NCBI GenBank assembly: GCA_947496215.1
Contig: CANMCF010000011.1
Span: 1 to 64,000, forward strand
From: an uncultured Bizionia sp.
GTDB lineage: Bacteria; Bacteroidota; Bacteroidia; Flavobacteriales; Flavobacteriaceae
DNA: 64,000 bases
Direction: 5' to 3'
Part shown: positions 16,501-25,329 of the stretch, one piece after another
How the letters are laid out: the number at the start of each line of letters is the position of its first letter
How positions within the stretch are numbered: the first letter of the stretch is position 1
Position numbers and translations under genes: made by a program
Notes under the pieces: generated by a model
Database searches by the model: none
Told to the model about the DNA's origin: nothing
What the model saw: only the letters and a program-made list of their open reading frames with translations

Positions 16501-19500
16501 CCAAATCGTTCGTGGTTACAGGAATGAAAATCATCTTCTTGTTGTTGCTTAACGCGATGGCATAGGAGTTGATGATTTTTCTATCCTTTTCGACATCCAC
16601 GGTAACAACAATGTTTTCTGCAGCCGAAGCCAATGTCACGATGGCTGTTTCGTTTGGTTTGTACTCACTTTTGTCCGTAGTGATGCTAAACAATCTATTG
16701 TCGGCCAACGTGTCGTCCTTTTCACTGTAGAGGACTGTTTTGGCTTCATCTTTCACCAATTGGCCAAACTTGTCTTTGGTTTTCAATTCGATGATGTATT
16801 CACCGGACTGCCATCGTTTCATATTTCCAAGATCGAGTGTTTTGGATTTGTCGGTATTGAATGTCTTGTCCAAGACGAGCTCTCCCTTCTTCCAGTTATT
16901 GCTTTGGTCTTCGTCTGCATAGGCGTCGTGGGGGAACAATTTCTTGAATTCCTCCTTTGTAAAGCTTTGGTAGTCCGGTGCTCCCCAAGGTCTCGTCCTC
17001 AATACATGGTCTGGAGCAGAGAGCTTGTATATTTTGATGGATCCTTTTGCTGGAACAAATTCTCCATTTAAATTTTTAGTGTCTATGGACAAGCTGTGGT
17101 CTTTGCTTGTCTTGTCTAGTTTGCCTTCTATCCCCACATTTGCAGTGATTGCGTGGTATCCTACATTGACTATGGTGGAGGCACTTCTGGTTTCTCCATT
17201 TATGTCTGTGACATCTGCTGAGACTTCGTAGTTGAAAATTGGCAAGTTGTCCTTGTCGACACTTTCGTCTGGAATGGCCTTGAAGGTAATCTCATATTTT
17301 CCCTCTGCATTTGTAGTTGTCTCACCGTGTGTTATTTCCATGGGTTCGCTAGGGTAGGCATAACGGCTGGACCAATAATACCAGCGAGGGAACTTTATGC
17401 TACGTTTTACACGATAGGTTACTTTGGCATCCGTAATCGTACTTCCTGCAAAGGCCAAGGCTTCACCTTTTATGGTAACGCTGTCATTGACTTTTATGGT
17501 TTCCGTGATGGGCTCGAATTTTGTTTCGAATTTAGGGCGCTTGTATTCTTCGACTGAAAAAGACGTATTGGAATTAAAACCGTTACCATTCAATTGGATG
17601 TTGAAATTTCCGGTCAATCCATCGTTAGGTAAGATGAATTCACCAGCAACAGAACCATATTCATTGGTAACCAATTTTAACGTTTTTACTTCTTCATAAT
17701 TGGTGTTCATTAATTTCAAAGACACTTTTTCATTGGTTAGAACTTCGGATTTGTCATTCTTGGTTCGTATGGCAATGGCTTTGAAATAAACTGTTTGTCC
17801 AGGTCTGTAGATGCTTCTGTCTGTAAATGTGAATGCACTGTTGTATGGCTTGGATTCGTTATCTTCTTTGTAGCGTCCATATACGTAGTAGTCCCCAAAA
17901 TAGCCCGTATCGTTTTTGGAAACTATCTTCAACTTCATATTTCTACGGGTTCGTTTCGTCTTGGCAACCTTTATTCTTCCTAATTCATCCGTGGTTTTGG
18001 TTTCTTCTTCTTGTCCGTTGTTATGTCGGTAGCTTATGTGTACAACCGTATTTGCAATTGGGACTCCATTGTTTCTGTCGATGAATTGGAAGTGCTTGTG
18101 CGCATTGTTCTCATATTCCACAGCTGCAATGTTGGTGACTTGTATTGTCGAATATGATGAGAAGTTGGCACCCAAATCATTGGTGTTCGCAACAATTAGA
18201 TAACGTCCATTGTCCAATTTTGGCAATAGGATCTCCGTATTGTGACTTTGATAATCGTTTTCGTTTTTCAACGACGCTTGCCATTGTTTCAAAACCTCCA
18301 ACTTTGAAATTATTTTTTGTTGTTCATCCTTTCTATAGGTCTTTATGAAGGTTTCAAATTGTTTTTCTGACAGCCTATGAACTTTAAAATCCAGTTGTTC
18401 CAAATTTTTATGTGTCAGCAATAGGCGAGCATCTGTTTGTATTGGCAAAAGGCCTTCCGTCTTGATTTGCAAATGAGGATTCTGGATGTTGTTTTTTAGA
18501 GCGGTACATTTCTCGGCACCTCTACTTTTAGGGAATTTCGATATTGCCGTATTGCATAGATCCAATGCATCTTTGCGTTTCCATCTGTTTTCTGGTTTTG
18601 TCTTTGGGTTGTAGTCTTGAGCCTGTGTATTGTAAATATGGGCGATTTCATAGTCATACAAGGCAGAAACCTCGTGTGATTCAAATTTTTTGCTTTCAAC
18701 TCTAAGAACTTCTATCAAAAGTGTCTCTTTTTCGTCGAAGATGGCATTTTGCTTTACATATTTTAGACGATTGATGTTTACATCCACCAATGCGTACGGC
18801 GCTTCATCCTTTAGATGAAACTTTATCAAGGATTGGTATATCTTGAGGGCATTCAACTCTTGTGAGGTGGAATCTTTTGAAGTTATGTTCATTCGCGAAA
18901 AAACTTCGGCATCTGCAAAAAAGCTGGAATCGTCAATTTCAAATTTATAGGCAGGTTTTGTTATTTGGTGTTCTTTGGTGGCATAGAACGTCAAGGCATT
19001 GTGACTTAGAAAGTCGAATACCGTGGGTCTGTATGTTTTTGAGTCTTTGGGATTTGTCAAAAGTACTTTGTAATCGTCCAATTTGGTTTGTTGCAACAAC
19101 AAGCCATTGCTCAAGGAATTGCCGAAATGCAAATGTACTTCGTCGAACAATGTTTGAAGGTCCCAAGTTCTAAAGTCCTCAGTGTCCACCTTGTCTTCGG
19201 TTTTTGTTCTGTTGTAAAACTTATAACGGTTTTGCTGAAAGTATTGCCAGTATAGGTTGGCCAATACATTTTCGAGGATGTTCTTGGTTGGCGAACTAGT
19301 TTTTTCTATTTCTGCTTTTATGCTGGTTATTATGCCTAGTTGAGCATCCTCTTCCAGAGTCAAGGCATATTTGCTTTTGAAGAGCAAGGTCTTTATCATT
19401 TGCGGGGCATTGTCATCTGCCTTTGCCTTCTCTTCGATTTCCTCGACTTTTTTCAAAGCCGATTTTGGCAAGCCTTCGGACTCAAGGGCGCCCACCTGTT

Positions 19501-19585
19501 TCCATGACTCGGAATAATCTTTATCTTGGGAGAAGGAGGTGTTTGCAAAAAGGATGATCATCAATATGGATATGTACTTGTTCAT
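13514..19585 (-). CDS. Giant alpha-2-macroglobulin-like protein
   Basis: The protein has 2023 residues from the ATG at 19585, chosen because it gives a clean signal peptide (MNKYISILMIILFANTSFSQ). An in-frame ATG 18 bases upstream would add MHKKQK before it. Order: an alpha-helical N-terminal region; MG domains with DRSIYRPGQTVYFKAI near 590 and YKRPKFETKF near 680; an A2M domain (ETAFFFPQLQTD, SFTTPEALTKWK) near 1262; the thioester motif CNEQ starting at C1482; a helical thioester domain (ETQALLIEAF); and a bMG10 C-terminus. Where the neighbouring paralogue has its plug insertion, this one has an acidic, Ala/Met-rich linker (about 1160-1250), a plausible bait region. It probably protects the envelope against proteases. 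It is the upstream member of the tandem pair. The usual partner, PBP1c, is not nearby. Confidence 0.93.
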   Translation of the reverse strand: MNKYISILMIILFANTSFSQDKDYSESWKQVGALESEGLPKSALKKVEEIEEKAKADDNAPQMIKTLLFKSKYALTLEEDAQLGIITSIKAEIEKTSSPTKNILENVLANLYWQYFQQNRYKFYNRTKTEDKVDTEDFRTWDLQTLFDEVHLHFGNSLSNGLLLQQTKLDDYKVLLTNPKDSKTYRPTVFDFLSHNALTFYATKEHQITKPAYKFEIDDSSFFADAEVFSRMNITSKDSTSQELNALKIYQSLIKFHLKDEAPYALVDVNINRLKYVKQNAIFDEKETLLIEVLRVESKKFESHEVSALYDYEIAHIYNTQAQDYNPKTKPENRWKRKDALDLCNTAISKFPKSRGAEKCTALKNNIQNPHLQIKTEGLLPIQTDARLLLTHKNLEQLDFKVHRLSEKQFETFIKTYRKDEQQKIISKLEVLKQWQASLKNENDYQSHNTEILLPKLDNGRYLIVANTNDLGANFSSYSTIQVTNIAAVEYENNAHKHFQFIDRNNGVPIANTVVHISYRHNNGQEEETKTTDELGRIKVAKTKRTRRNMKLKIVSKNDTGYFGDYYVYGRYKEDNESKPYNSAFTFTDRSIYRPGQTVYFKAIAIRTKNDKSEVLTNEKVSLKLMNTNYEEVKTLKLVTNEYGSVAGEFILPNDGLTGNFNIQLNGNGFNSNTSFSVEEYKRPKFETKFEPITETIKVNDSVTIKGEALAFAGSTITDAKVTYRVKRSIKFPRWYYWSSRYAYPSEPMEITHGETTTNAEGKYEITFKAIPDESVDKDNLPIFNYEVSADVTDINGETRSASTIVNVGYHAITANVGIEGKLDKTSKDHSLSIDTKNLNGEFVPAKGSIKIYKLSAPDHVLRTRPWGAPDYQSFTKEEFKKLFPHDAYADEDQSNNWKKGELVLDKTFNTDKSKTLDLGNMKRWQSGEYIIELKTKDKFGQLVKDEAKTVLYSEKDDTLADNRLFSITTDKSEYKPNETAIVTLASAAENIVVTVDVEKDRKIINSYAIALSNNKKMIFIPVTTNDLGGFAITYSFSAFNDFKSNSVNINVPYPKTDLEIETLTFRDKLQPGTDETWAFKIKGPKGDKVSAELLASMYDASLDEFKAHNWNFSPIHRPKYRSHFNRNARNSFSTVNFNVRRNNMNTHYPQQQQYDQWNWFGLHFGYMSSRIRMRGNNNIEVLEDSVEMEAPVMSMNAAPAQLADGAKGKQWAPKNSDEDYKYSTDNEENEDATIEAQNKPKVDFSNVTIRKNLQETAFFFPQLQTDKDGNVNFSFTTPEALTKWKLQLLAHTKTLENATTTLETVTQKELMVLPNAPRFLREGDNIAISTKISNLSKKQLSGQAILQLFDAVSGKAIDTMLNNASNRKDFVVDAKGNTQVTWSLDVSSDVQAVQYKIIAKSGNYSDGEQNALPVLTNRMLVTETLPMWIRSNQTKTFTLDKLKTNASTTLKNHKLTLEMTSNPAWYAVQALPYLMEYPYDCNEQTFSRYYANALASHIANSNPRIQEVFNQWKNTDALLSNLEKNQELKSILIQETPWLRDAQSETEQKKRIALLFDLNKMNNELSSAKRKLESNQMSSGAWSWFSNRRANRYITQHIITGFGHLKQLKVETGDNAKMIEKAIHYLDAAFIQEYKDIRKYDKDVDLSLDHLSYTQLHYLYMRSFFNDIKTSNEVDEIIAYYHSQIKKYWLTRPLYAKGMMALVTHRMDDRKTASKILKSLKENAIISEELGMYWKANTSSWFWYQAPIETQALLIEAFSEIENDTKTIDNLKIWLLKNKQTNRWKTTKATTDAVYALLLQGSDWLSVTDMVDVVIGGEKIAPSKLENVKVEAGTGYYKTAWSGTEIKPEMAEVKISKKGKGIAWGSLYWQYFEDLDKITAAETPLKLKKKLFLKTNTDKGEEISEITKDSQLKVGDLVRVRIELRSDRAMEFVHMKDMRAAGMEPTNVLSQYKYQDGLGYYESTKDASTNFFFDYLPKGVYVFEYDLRVNNAGNMSNGITTIQSMYAPEFSSHSEGIRVNIK
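13517..13980 (-). repeat. 3' conserved segment, copy 2 of A2M pair
   Basis: Partner of 6872-7335. It shares long exact blocks, for example over the codons for FVHMKDMRAAGMEP and NNAGNMSNGITTIQSMYAPE. Confidence 0.8.
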
Positions 19586-19732
19586 TTTTTGTTTTTTATG
19601 CAATGTACCTCTCCAAAATACGACTTAAAACACTAAATGTGTGAAGTCTGCGTTTCCTTGAGGGAACAGAAGCGTTTTTAAAGTTAACGAAAACTTTTTT
19701 AATACAAATCAAAAACAATACCAATAGAATAT

Positions 19733-19740
19733 TATTTTTG
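19733..19740 (+). promoter_or_regulatory. Possible -7 element (TATTTTTG) of the TPR gene
   Basis: TATTTTTG fits the TAnnTTTG consensus of Bacteroidota sigma-A promoters and lies 18 bases before the ATG. No clear -33 TTG was found, so support is partial. Confidence 0.35.
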
Positions 19741-19758
19741 TCTTAATTATTTCAACCT

Positions 19759-20709
19759 ATGCGATCATTTCTTTTTTTCTTTCTTTTTCCACTGCTATGT
19801 TTAGGGCAATCTCCTTACCACGAGGCAGAGCAATTCATAGCAAAAAAGAACTTTGCAAAGGCTGAAAACTTGTTGAGTCCCTTCGTAACGAAAAACCCAA
19901 AGGATTTAAAGGCCATCGAACTGTTGGGAGATGCCTACGGACATCAAAAAAAGTGGGATGATGCAGCTAAGGAGTACAAAAAGCTTGTAGCTGCCAAACC
20001 CAATATGGCTAATTATCATTACAAGTATGGTGGTGCTTTGGGAATGAAAGCACTTAGCATTAGCAAAATAAGAGCTTTGGGCATCATTGGAGATGTGAAG
20101 TCTTCCTTTGTGAAGGCTGCCGAGCTCGATCCCAAGCACATCGATACACGTTGGGCATTGGTGGAATTGTACATGCAATTGCCAGGCATCATTGGTGGTA
20201 GCAAAAAGAAGTCGTTTAAATATGCCAACGAATTGGAAGCTTTGTCCAAGGTGGATGGCTATCTTGCCAAAGGCTATATCTATGAGTATGATGATGAGCC
20301 GGAACTGGCCGAGAAGTATTACAAGTTGGCTATTAACGTAGGTGGTTCGATTACATGCTATGACAAGCTTACAAAATTATACGAAGATGAAAAAGAACCG
20401 GAAAAGGCAATTGAAAACATAGAGGCTTCAGGAGACAAGCATAAGCGCAATGCCATGCATTACCAAATAGGGAAGGTGTGTGCAGAATATAATTTGCAAT
20501 TGGACAAAGGCGAGCATTGCTTGAAGGAATATTTACTCAATTACAGTGCAAAGGATGGTGTTCCCAAATCCTGGGCCTATTATAGGTTGGCGCAGATATA
20601 CAAACATAGAAAAAACAAAAAAGAGGCTTTGGTTTGGATAGACAAAGCCATTTCCGACAAGGATTTGAAGCCGTTTAGAAAAGAGAAGGAGATAATAGAA
20701 AACCTTTAA
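19759..20709 (+). CDS. Secreted TPR-repeat protein
   Basis: The protein has 316 residues. A signal peptide (MRSFLFFFLFPLLCLGQ) is followed by tetratricopeptide-like helical pairs, seen best at about 20-95 (AEQFIAKKNFAKAENLLSPF; AIELLGDAYGHQKKWDDAAK), 190-215 (DEPELAEKYYKLAI) and 275-310 (AYYRLAQIYKHRKNKKEALV). TPRs bind other proteins. No enzymatic motif is visible. It is exported, probably periplasmic. It diverges from the A2M gene across 173 bases and precedes mpl, but mpl has its own promoter, so an operon is unlikely. A role in envelope maintenance is a guess from location. Confidence 0.8.
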   Translation: MRSFLFFFLFPLLCLGQSPYHEAEQFIAKKNFAKAENLLSPFVTKNPKDLKAIELLGDAYGHQKKWDDAAKEYKKLVAAKPNMANYHYKYGGALGMKALSISKIRALGIIGDVKSSFVKAAELDPKHIDTRWALVELYMQLPGIIGGSKKKSFKYANELEALSKVDGYLAKGYIYEYDDEPELAEKYYKLAINVGGSITCYDKLTKLYEDEKEPEKAIENIEASGDKHKRNAMHYQIGKVCAEYNLQLDKGEHCLKEYLLNYSAKDGVPKSWAYYRLAQIYKHRKNKKEALVWIDKAISDKDLKPFRKEKEIIENL

Positions 20710-20778
20710 GTCAACGATATCTTGCAACTGTTTTCATTTTCGGTTTTTTGGATTAGAGAAATTCGTACTGAAATTTCA

Positions 20779-20807
20779 TTGCTTCATTCCTAAAAAAAGT
20801 ATCTTTG
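20779..20807 (+). promoter_or_regulatory. Predicted promoter of mpl
   Basis: TTG at 20779-20781, an 18-base spacer, then TATCTTTG at 20800-20807: a full match to TTG-N(17-23)-TAnnTTTG. It gives a leader of about 15 bases before the ATG at 20829 and argues against the more upstream in-frame TTG start. Confidence 0.7.
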
Positions 20808-20828
20808 GATCATCTTCAAAATAAAACA

Positions 20829-22184
20829 ATGAATGTACATTTTATAGCCATAGGAGGTAGTGCAATGCACAATCTGGCCTTGGCATTGCATAACAAGGGA
20901 TATAAGGTAACTGGAAGTGACGATACCATTTTCGAACCATCAAAATCAAGATTGGAAGACAAAGGATTGTTGCCAGAAGACTTCGGATGGTTTCCAGAGA
21001 AAATAAACGACAAGTTGGATGCCATAGTTTTGGGAATGCATGCCAAGGAAGATAATCCTGAGTTGTCGAAAGCACAGGAATTGGGAGTCAAGATATACAG
21101 TTATCCGGAGTTCCTATATGAGCAATCCAAACACAAGACCAGGGTGGTCATTGGAGGAAGTCATGGGAAGACGACCATTACCTCGATGATATTGCACGTC
21201 ATGCACTATCACGATCGTGATGTCGATTATATGGTAGGAGCACAATTGGAAGGGTTCGATGTGATGGTTAAACTAACAGAGGACAATGATTTCATCGTCT
21301 TGGAAGGAGACGAATACTTGAGTTCCCCAATAGACAGGCGTCCCAAATTTCATTTGTACAAACCGAATATTGCCTTGTTGAGCGGCATAGCTTGGGATCA
21401 CATCAATGTGTTTCCCACGTACGACAACTATGTGGAACAATTCCGTATTTTCGTGGATAGCATCGTCAATGGTGGAAGCATAAATTACAACGAAGAAGAT
21501 GCCGAGGTAAAGCGTGTGGTGGAAGAGAGTTTGAACCCCATTCGCAAACTGGCATACCAAACACCGGAATACACCGTGGAAGATGGTGAAACCATGTTGG
21601 AGACGCCAGAAGGGCCTTTGCCGATTGAGGTCTTCGGGAAGCACAATCTGAACAATCTGGCTGGGGCGAAATGGATTTGTCAACACATGGGAATAGACGA
21701 GGATGATTTCTATGAAGCCATTGCCACATTCAAAGGAGCGAGCAAACGATTGGAAAAAATTGCAGAAAGTAAAAACAGCGTGGCCTACAAGGATTTTGCG
21801 CACTCACCAAGCAAGGTGGAAGCAACGACCAATGCCGTGAAGGAGCAATACGGGAACAGGACTTTGGTAGCTTGTTTGGAATTGCATACCTACAGTAGCT
21901 TGAATGCAGAATTCCTGAAGGAATACAAAGGGGCTTTGGATGCTGCCGATGTCGCTGTCGTATTTTACTCTCCACACGCTGTGGAAATAAAGAAACTGGA
22001 TGCAGTGACACACGAACAAATAGCGACGGCCTTTCAACGAGACGATTTAATCATCTATACGAATCCTGACGATTTCAAAGCATTTTTGTTTTCTCAAAAA
22101 TTTGATGACAAAGCTTTGTTGTTGATGAGTTCCGGTAATTATGGCGGATTGGATTTTGATGAGGTTAAAGGATTGATCGAGTAA
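20829..22184 (+). CDS. mpl: UDP-N-acetylmuramate:L-alanyl-gamma-D-glutamyl-meso-diaminopimelate ligase
   Basis: The protein has 451 residues from the ATG at 20829. It is a Mur-ligase: an N-terminal UDP-binding Rossmann region starting MNVHFIAIGGSAMHNLALAL, the ATP loop GGSHGKTT at 109-116, and the central motif LEGDEYLSSPIDRRPKF. The C-terminal domain has LACLELHTYSSLN and LMSSGNYGGLDFD. These features separate Mpl from MurC. The enzyme joins the recycled tripeptide L-Ala-D-Glu-mDAP to UDP-MurNAc in the cytoplasm, feeding peptidoglycan recycling. An upstream promoter matches the phylum consensus. Length is normal for the family. Confidence 0.92.
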   Translation: MNVHFIAIGGSAMHNLALALHNKGYKVTGSDDTIFEPSKSRLEDKGLLPEDFGWFPEKINDKLDAIVLGMHAKEDNPELSKAQELGVKIYSYPEFLYEQSKHKTRVVIGGSHGKTTITSMILHVMHYHDRDVDYMVGAQLEGFDVMVKLTEDNDFIVLEGDEYLSSPIDRRPKFHLYKPNIALLSGIAWDHINVFPTYDNYVEQFRIFVDSIVNGGSINYNEEDAEVKRVVEESLNPIRKLAYQTPEYTVEDGETMLETPEGPLPIEVFGKHNLNNLAGAKWICQHMGIDEDDFYEAIATFKGASKRLEKIAESKNSVAYKDFAHSPSKVEATTNAVKEQYGNRTLVACLELHTYSSLNAEFLKEYKGALDAADVAVVFYSPHAVEIKKLDAVTHEQIATAFQRDDLIIYTNPDDFKAFLFSQKFDDKALLLMSSGNYGGLDFDEVKGLIE

Positions 22185-22283
22185 TTTTATTTTGTTTCAA
22201 GTTGTTAAAAGCCAAGTGGCAGTTGCCGATTGACTCAAGTTATTATCTTATGAGAATCATAGTGAATTTGGGGAAGTTCGTTT

Positions 22284-22548
22284 AACGGTCAGGGATTATG
22301 CTCTGTGGATGCGCAGCATACACGATAAGAGCTTTGGCTGTGCATCTATAGAGTATATCTATTGTTGTGTGATCGTTTCACAAGTTAAGAAAAAACCTTA
22401 ATAAAAAGGCTTAGACTTAATTGATGCATAGCCATTCCCTGACCGTTGAGAGTCATTGAGTGTTATGGGAGTCGTAAAAAACCATCTATTCATATGAGTG
22501 ATGGTTTTTTGCAGCGGAGTAACACGTCACTTGTGCAATGACTCTCAA
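22284..22548. repeat. Nested inverted-repeat element
   Basis: Two large stem arms enclose smaller hairpins. aacggtcaggga (22284-22295) pairs perfectly with tccctgaccgtt (22436-22447). Inside it, ctctgtggatgcgcagc (22301-22317) pairs over 17 bases, with three G-U pairs, with gctgtgcatctatagag (22337-22353). Then ttgagagtcattg (22446-22458) pairs perfectly with caatgactctcaa (22536-22548), enclosing a third hairpin (22476-22510). No ORF is present. The G-U pairs in the 17-bp stem suggest folding as RNA in the plus sense. It could be a MITE-like element or a structured RNA. Confidence 0.65.
22476..22510 (+). terminator. Terminator-like hairpin inside the structured block
   Basis: An 11-bp stem (aaaaaaccatc / gatggtttttt) with a 13-base loop ends in six T's on either strand. 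It is 290 bases after the mpl stop and could end mpl or any RNA made from the structured block. Confidence 0.6.
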
Positions 22549-22633
22549 CGTTAAAGATGATATGAAATCGTTTTAATGTTTTATATCAGCAGTTAAACGA
22601 AGTTAGTTGATTTTTTTTACAAAGTCAATAGGG
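22547..22633. repeat. 87-bp dispersed repeat, copy A
   Basis: Same length and about 81 of 87 bases identical to 25330-25416. It starts at aacgttaaag and ends at gtcaataggg. It overlaps the end of the nested inverted-repeat element by two bases. Confidence 0.85.
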
Positions 22634-22671
22634 AGTTGTTGTGCAAAACGGATATTTTAATGCTGTTTACT

Positions 22672-24093
22672 TTATGTGTGATTGGTAATTTGTCTTATCA
22701 TTCCATTGAAGATGAATCCATGGAATGGCAATACGGTATACCAGTACAATCTACCTGGCAAGCCTAAAGGTCTAAATGTTGCCGTTTGTAGAAGTTTTCC
22801 GTCTACAACTTTGAATTCCAGCCAAGCTTCTCCAGGAAGTTTCATTTCAGCAAACAAGAGTAAGCGCCCTTCTTTTTTATTGGCATACAACACCCGCCAA
22901 AAATCGATTGAATCACCAACGTTTATCGTGGATGGATTGGTCCTGCCTCTTCTAAGTCCAACACCTCCAAACAGCTTGTCAATGAAACCTCTAATTCTCC
23001 ACAACCAATTTCCATAATACCATCCGGTAGTTCCTCCAATGCTCCAGATTTTATCTATGCAATTTCTTCGGTTTGGGATAGCCCTCATCCTACTGTCTTT
23101 GAAACATCCAAAAGAAGGGATTCTGATAAACTCTGAGATGTTAAAGGTCAATCCACTACTAGAGTAGGCGTCCTTCCAACTCGAAAGGATTGCGTTGCTT
23201 TCAATTTTACTGAATGCCCTTTTCAATGCATTCTCATAATTCAAGGGTTTTACTCCAAGAATGTCATCAAGTCTATTGTCGCGGCAAACGACTTCCACTT
23301 TCATGCTACTTACAAGAGATGAAGCCAGCTTGTATGACGTGGAGGTGACAAAATAAAGCCAGTATGAGGAAAGCTTGGGAGTCATGACGGGGATAGTGAT
23401 TATTTTACGCTTTAAATTCCTGACCTTTCCAAAACCCAACAGCATGTTTTTATAAGACAATACATCTGGACCGCCAATGTCAAAATTTTGATTGAATGTT
23501 TTTGGATTGAACATTGACTTGGAAAGAAATGCTATGACATCGGTAATTCCAATGGGTTGGCATCTGGTATTAAGCCATTTCGGAGCGACCATGATTGGCA
23601 ATTTTTCCACCAAATCCCTTATGATTTCAAAAGAAGCACTACCAGATCCAATAATTATTCCGGCCCTCAATGTTGTGAAATTGTAGTTTCCCTTACTGAG
23701 TTCGATCTCCACATTCTTTCTAGAAGTTAAATGTTTTGACAGTTCCGATTCGTTTACTATGCCACTTAAATAGACAACATGTTTCACTTTGGTTTTTTCA
23801 AGCGCATTTCTAAAGTTTATTGCAGAGGTTTCTTCGAGAGATTCATAATCGCTGGATGACGACATGGAATGTACTAAATAATATGCGCCATCAATATCTT
23901 CAGGGATGCCATCTAAAGACTTTTTGTTCAACAAGTCTAATTTAAGTACGGTAATGCTCTTCTTTAGTGATTCTGGTGGATTGAACCTGTTAGTGTCCCT
24001 GACACAACATATGACTTCATGGCCTGCTTCAATTAGAGCGGGAATGAGTCGTTTGCCTATGTAACCTGTTGAACCTGTTAATAATATTTTCAT
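22672..24093 (-). CDS. SDR-family NAD(P)-binding protein with DUF2867 domain
   Basis: The protein has 473 residues. The N-terminal 290 residues form an atypical short-chain dehydrogenase/NmrA-like Rossmann fold with the cofactor loop GSTGYIG at 7-13 and AYYLVHSM and VVYLSGIV strands, like YbjT-type proteins. The C-terminal 170 residues match DUF2867 (GTTGWYYGNWLWRIRGFIDKLFGG, VGDSIDFWRV, LFAEMKLPGEAWLEF, ATFRPLGLPGRLYWY). This two-domain architecture is common in bacteria. Substrate and reaction are unknown. The gene is monocistronic, flanked on both sides by copies of the same short repeat. Confidence 0.85.
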   Translation of the reverse strand: MKILLTGSTGYIGKRLIPALIEAGHEVICCVRDTNRFNPPESLKKSITVLKLDLLNKKSLDGIPEDIDGAYYLVHSMSSSSDYESLEETSAINFRNALEKTKVKHVVYLSGIVNESELSKHLTSRKNVEIELSKGNYNFTTLRAGIIIGSGSASFEIIRDLVEKLPIMVAPKWLNTRCQPIGITDVIAFLSKSMFNPKTFNQNFDIGGPDVLSYKNMLLGFGKVRNLKRKIITIPVMTPKLSSYWLYFVTSTSYKLASSLVSSMKVEVVCRDNRLDDILGVKPLNYENALKRAFSKIESNAILSSWKDAYSSSGLTFNISEFIRIPSFGCFKDSRMRAIPNRRNCIDKIWSIGGTTGWYYGNWLWRIRGFIDKLFGGVGLRRGRTNPSTINVGDSIDFWRVLYANKKEGRLLLFAEMKLPGEAWLEFKVVDGKLLQTATFRPLGLPGRLYWYTVLPFHGFIFNGMIRQITNHT

Positions 24094-24140
24094 TGATTAA
24101 AATGATTATGAAATTATTTTCAGGAGCTAGACTAAGATAA

Positions 24141-24192
24141 TTGATTTTTTTTATAAAATCAATAGGCATTGTAAACATCTTCAACAATGGGT
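24141..24192. repeat. Partial copy C of the dispersed repeat
   Basis: ttgattttttttataaaatc followed by aataggcattgtaaac resembles the 3' part of copy B and its flank (25391-25440, with attgtaacg and caagaatggg). It covers only the distal half of the unit plus the adjacent sequence. Confidence 0.6.
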
Positions 24193-24310
24193 ATGGGCTT
24201 GTTGCTTCATAATGTTTCTTTTGTTGGAATTTTCATAGGGGAAACAAGAATGCATCAAGTTGCTTTCATTATGGCATATATGGTGAAATGTAGATTGTCT
24301 TCAGGGATGT

Positions 24311-25117
24311 TCAACACCCCATCAAACCAAAGGAGACCACAAGTTCTTGACCCACTTTCTCTCCTTTTGCATTTTCGGCAGGTTGCCACGCATTTGAAGT
24401 TTTGGTAATTAGTTCGATCATCGTATCATCTACAAGAGGATAGCCAGAAGAGCGATCCAGATTAACGTTTTCAATGGCCCCATCCTTTGTCACGGTAAAG
24501 AATAACTTGGCAGGACGCAACTTCCCTGCTTCCACATTTGTACGGGCATGTTCACTGTTGTCTTTCAGGTATTTCATAAGTGCTGCCTTACCATTCATGT
24601 AAGTGGCTTGCTTTTCTGGGACAATGGTAAGATATGGAGTCGAATGGCTATCTTCCAAATGGCCGGTTTCGATGTTCTTTTCCACATATCCGGCCTCGAT
24701 GAATACATTGGTTGAATAGTCGAGTGATTGCAATAGATTTGTCTGAGCAGTTGTAAGAATGCCATTATGGGTAATTTCCTTGACACTGGGTGGTTGGTTT
24801 TTACCAAGAATCGTAACATTCAGATACTTGTAGGATACTATTCGTTGTGCGTGTTCTTCACCAATAAAATCACTGAAAGCTCTCGCCTTATCCAAATCGC
24901 CCTTCTTGATGACGTTAAACCTTGAACTTACATCATAGATGAAATCTGTAAAGACCTTCTTTTTGACTTTTTCTGTTGTTTGCGCATTGCTTGCGATTTC
25001 CTTGCCTACTGATGAATCCAATTGATCTGCAATTGAATCATTTTCCTTGATGTCTCCACAAGCCGTCAGACTCAGGATCGCAAATGCCGAACAAAAAAAT
25101 ATAATACCCTTTTCCAT
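24311..25117 (-). CDS. Lipoprotein with TonB C-terminal-like domain
   Basis: The protein has 268 residues. The N-terminus is a lipoprotein signal with lipobox L-T-A-C (Cys20) followed by GDIKENDS, where an acidic residue near +2 fits outer membrane or surface routing. The middle is unrecognised. The last about 80 residues (AKLFFTVTKDGAIENVNLDRSSGYPLVDD and NAWQPAENAKGEKVGQELVV) match the TonB_C fold often called energy transducer TonB. Canonical TonB is anchored in the inner membrane by a helix, so a lipid-anchored TonB_C protein is more likely an envelope adaptor than an energy transducer. It stands alone between the SDR gene and a gene for a multi-pass membrane protein. Confidence 0.75.
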   Translation of the reverse strand: MEKGIIFFCSAFAILSLTACGDIKENDSIADQLDSSVGKEIASNAQTTEKVKKKVFTDFIYDVSSRFNVIKKGDLDKARAFSDFIGEEHAQRIVSYKYLNVTILGKNQPPSVKEITHNGILTTAQTNLLQSLDYSTNVFIEAGYVEKNIETGHLEDSHSTPYLTIVPEKQATYMNGKAALMKYLKDNSEHARTNVEAGKLRPAKLFFTVTKDGAIENVNLDRSSGYPLVDDTMIELITKTSNAWQPAENAKGEKVGQELVVSFGLMGC

Positions 25118-25329
25118 ATCTGTAAATTTTGATTGATTTATGTCAAATGTATTGATAATGAATGGTTAAGCATTGGGTTGAAATGTGAAAAAAGTGTGAT
25201 TTTTTTGTGAAATACCTTGATGTGTAGTGATCTCTGCATTTAATATGGCATACAGAGCAATCAATCTGGATTCTATTTGATTTCATTGAAAACAGTGTGT
25301 TTTTGTTAATTGATAGGGGGAGTTTGTTT

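Noticed and set aside
13718-18348. Many plus-strand frames of 60-142 codons opposite the A2M gene
   Set aside because: All lie antisense to an intact, conserved coding sequence and lack motifs.
21273-22037. Long antisense frames inside mpl (up to 176 codons)
   Set aside because: The opposite strand is a full-length conserved Mur ligase; these are shadows caused by codon bias.
22185-22640. CRISPR array
   Set aside because: Repeats are inverted and nested, not evenly spaced direct repeats with spacers, and no cas gene is present.
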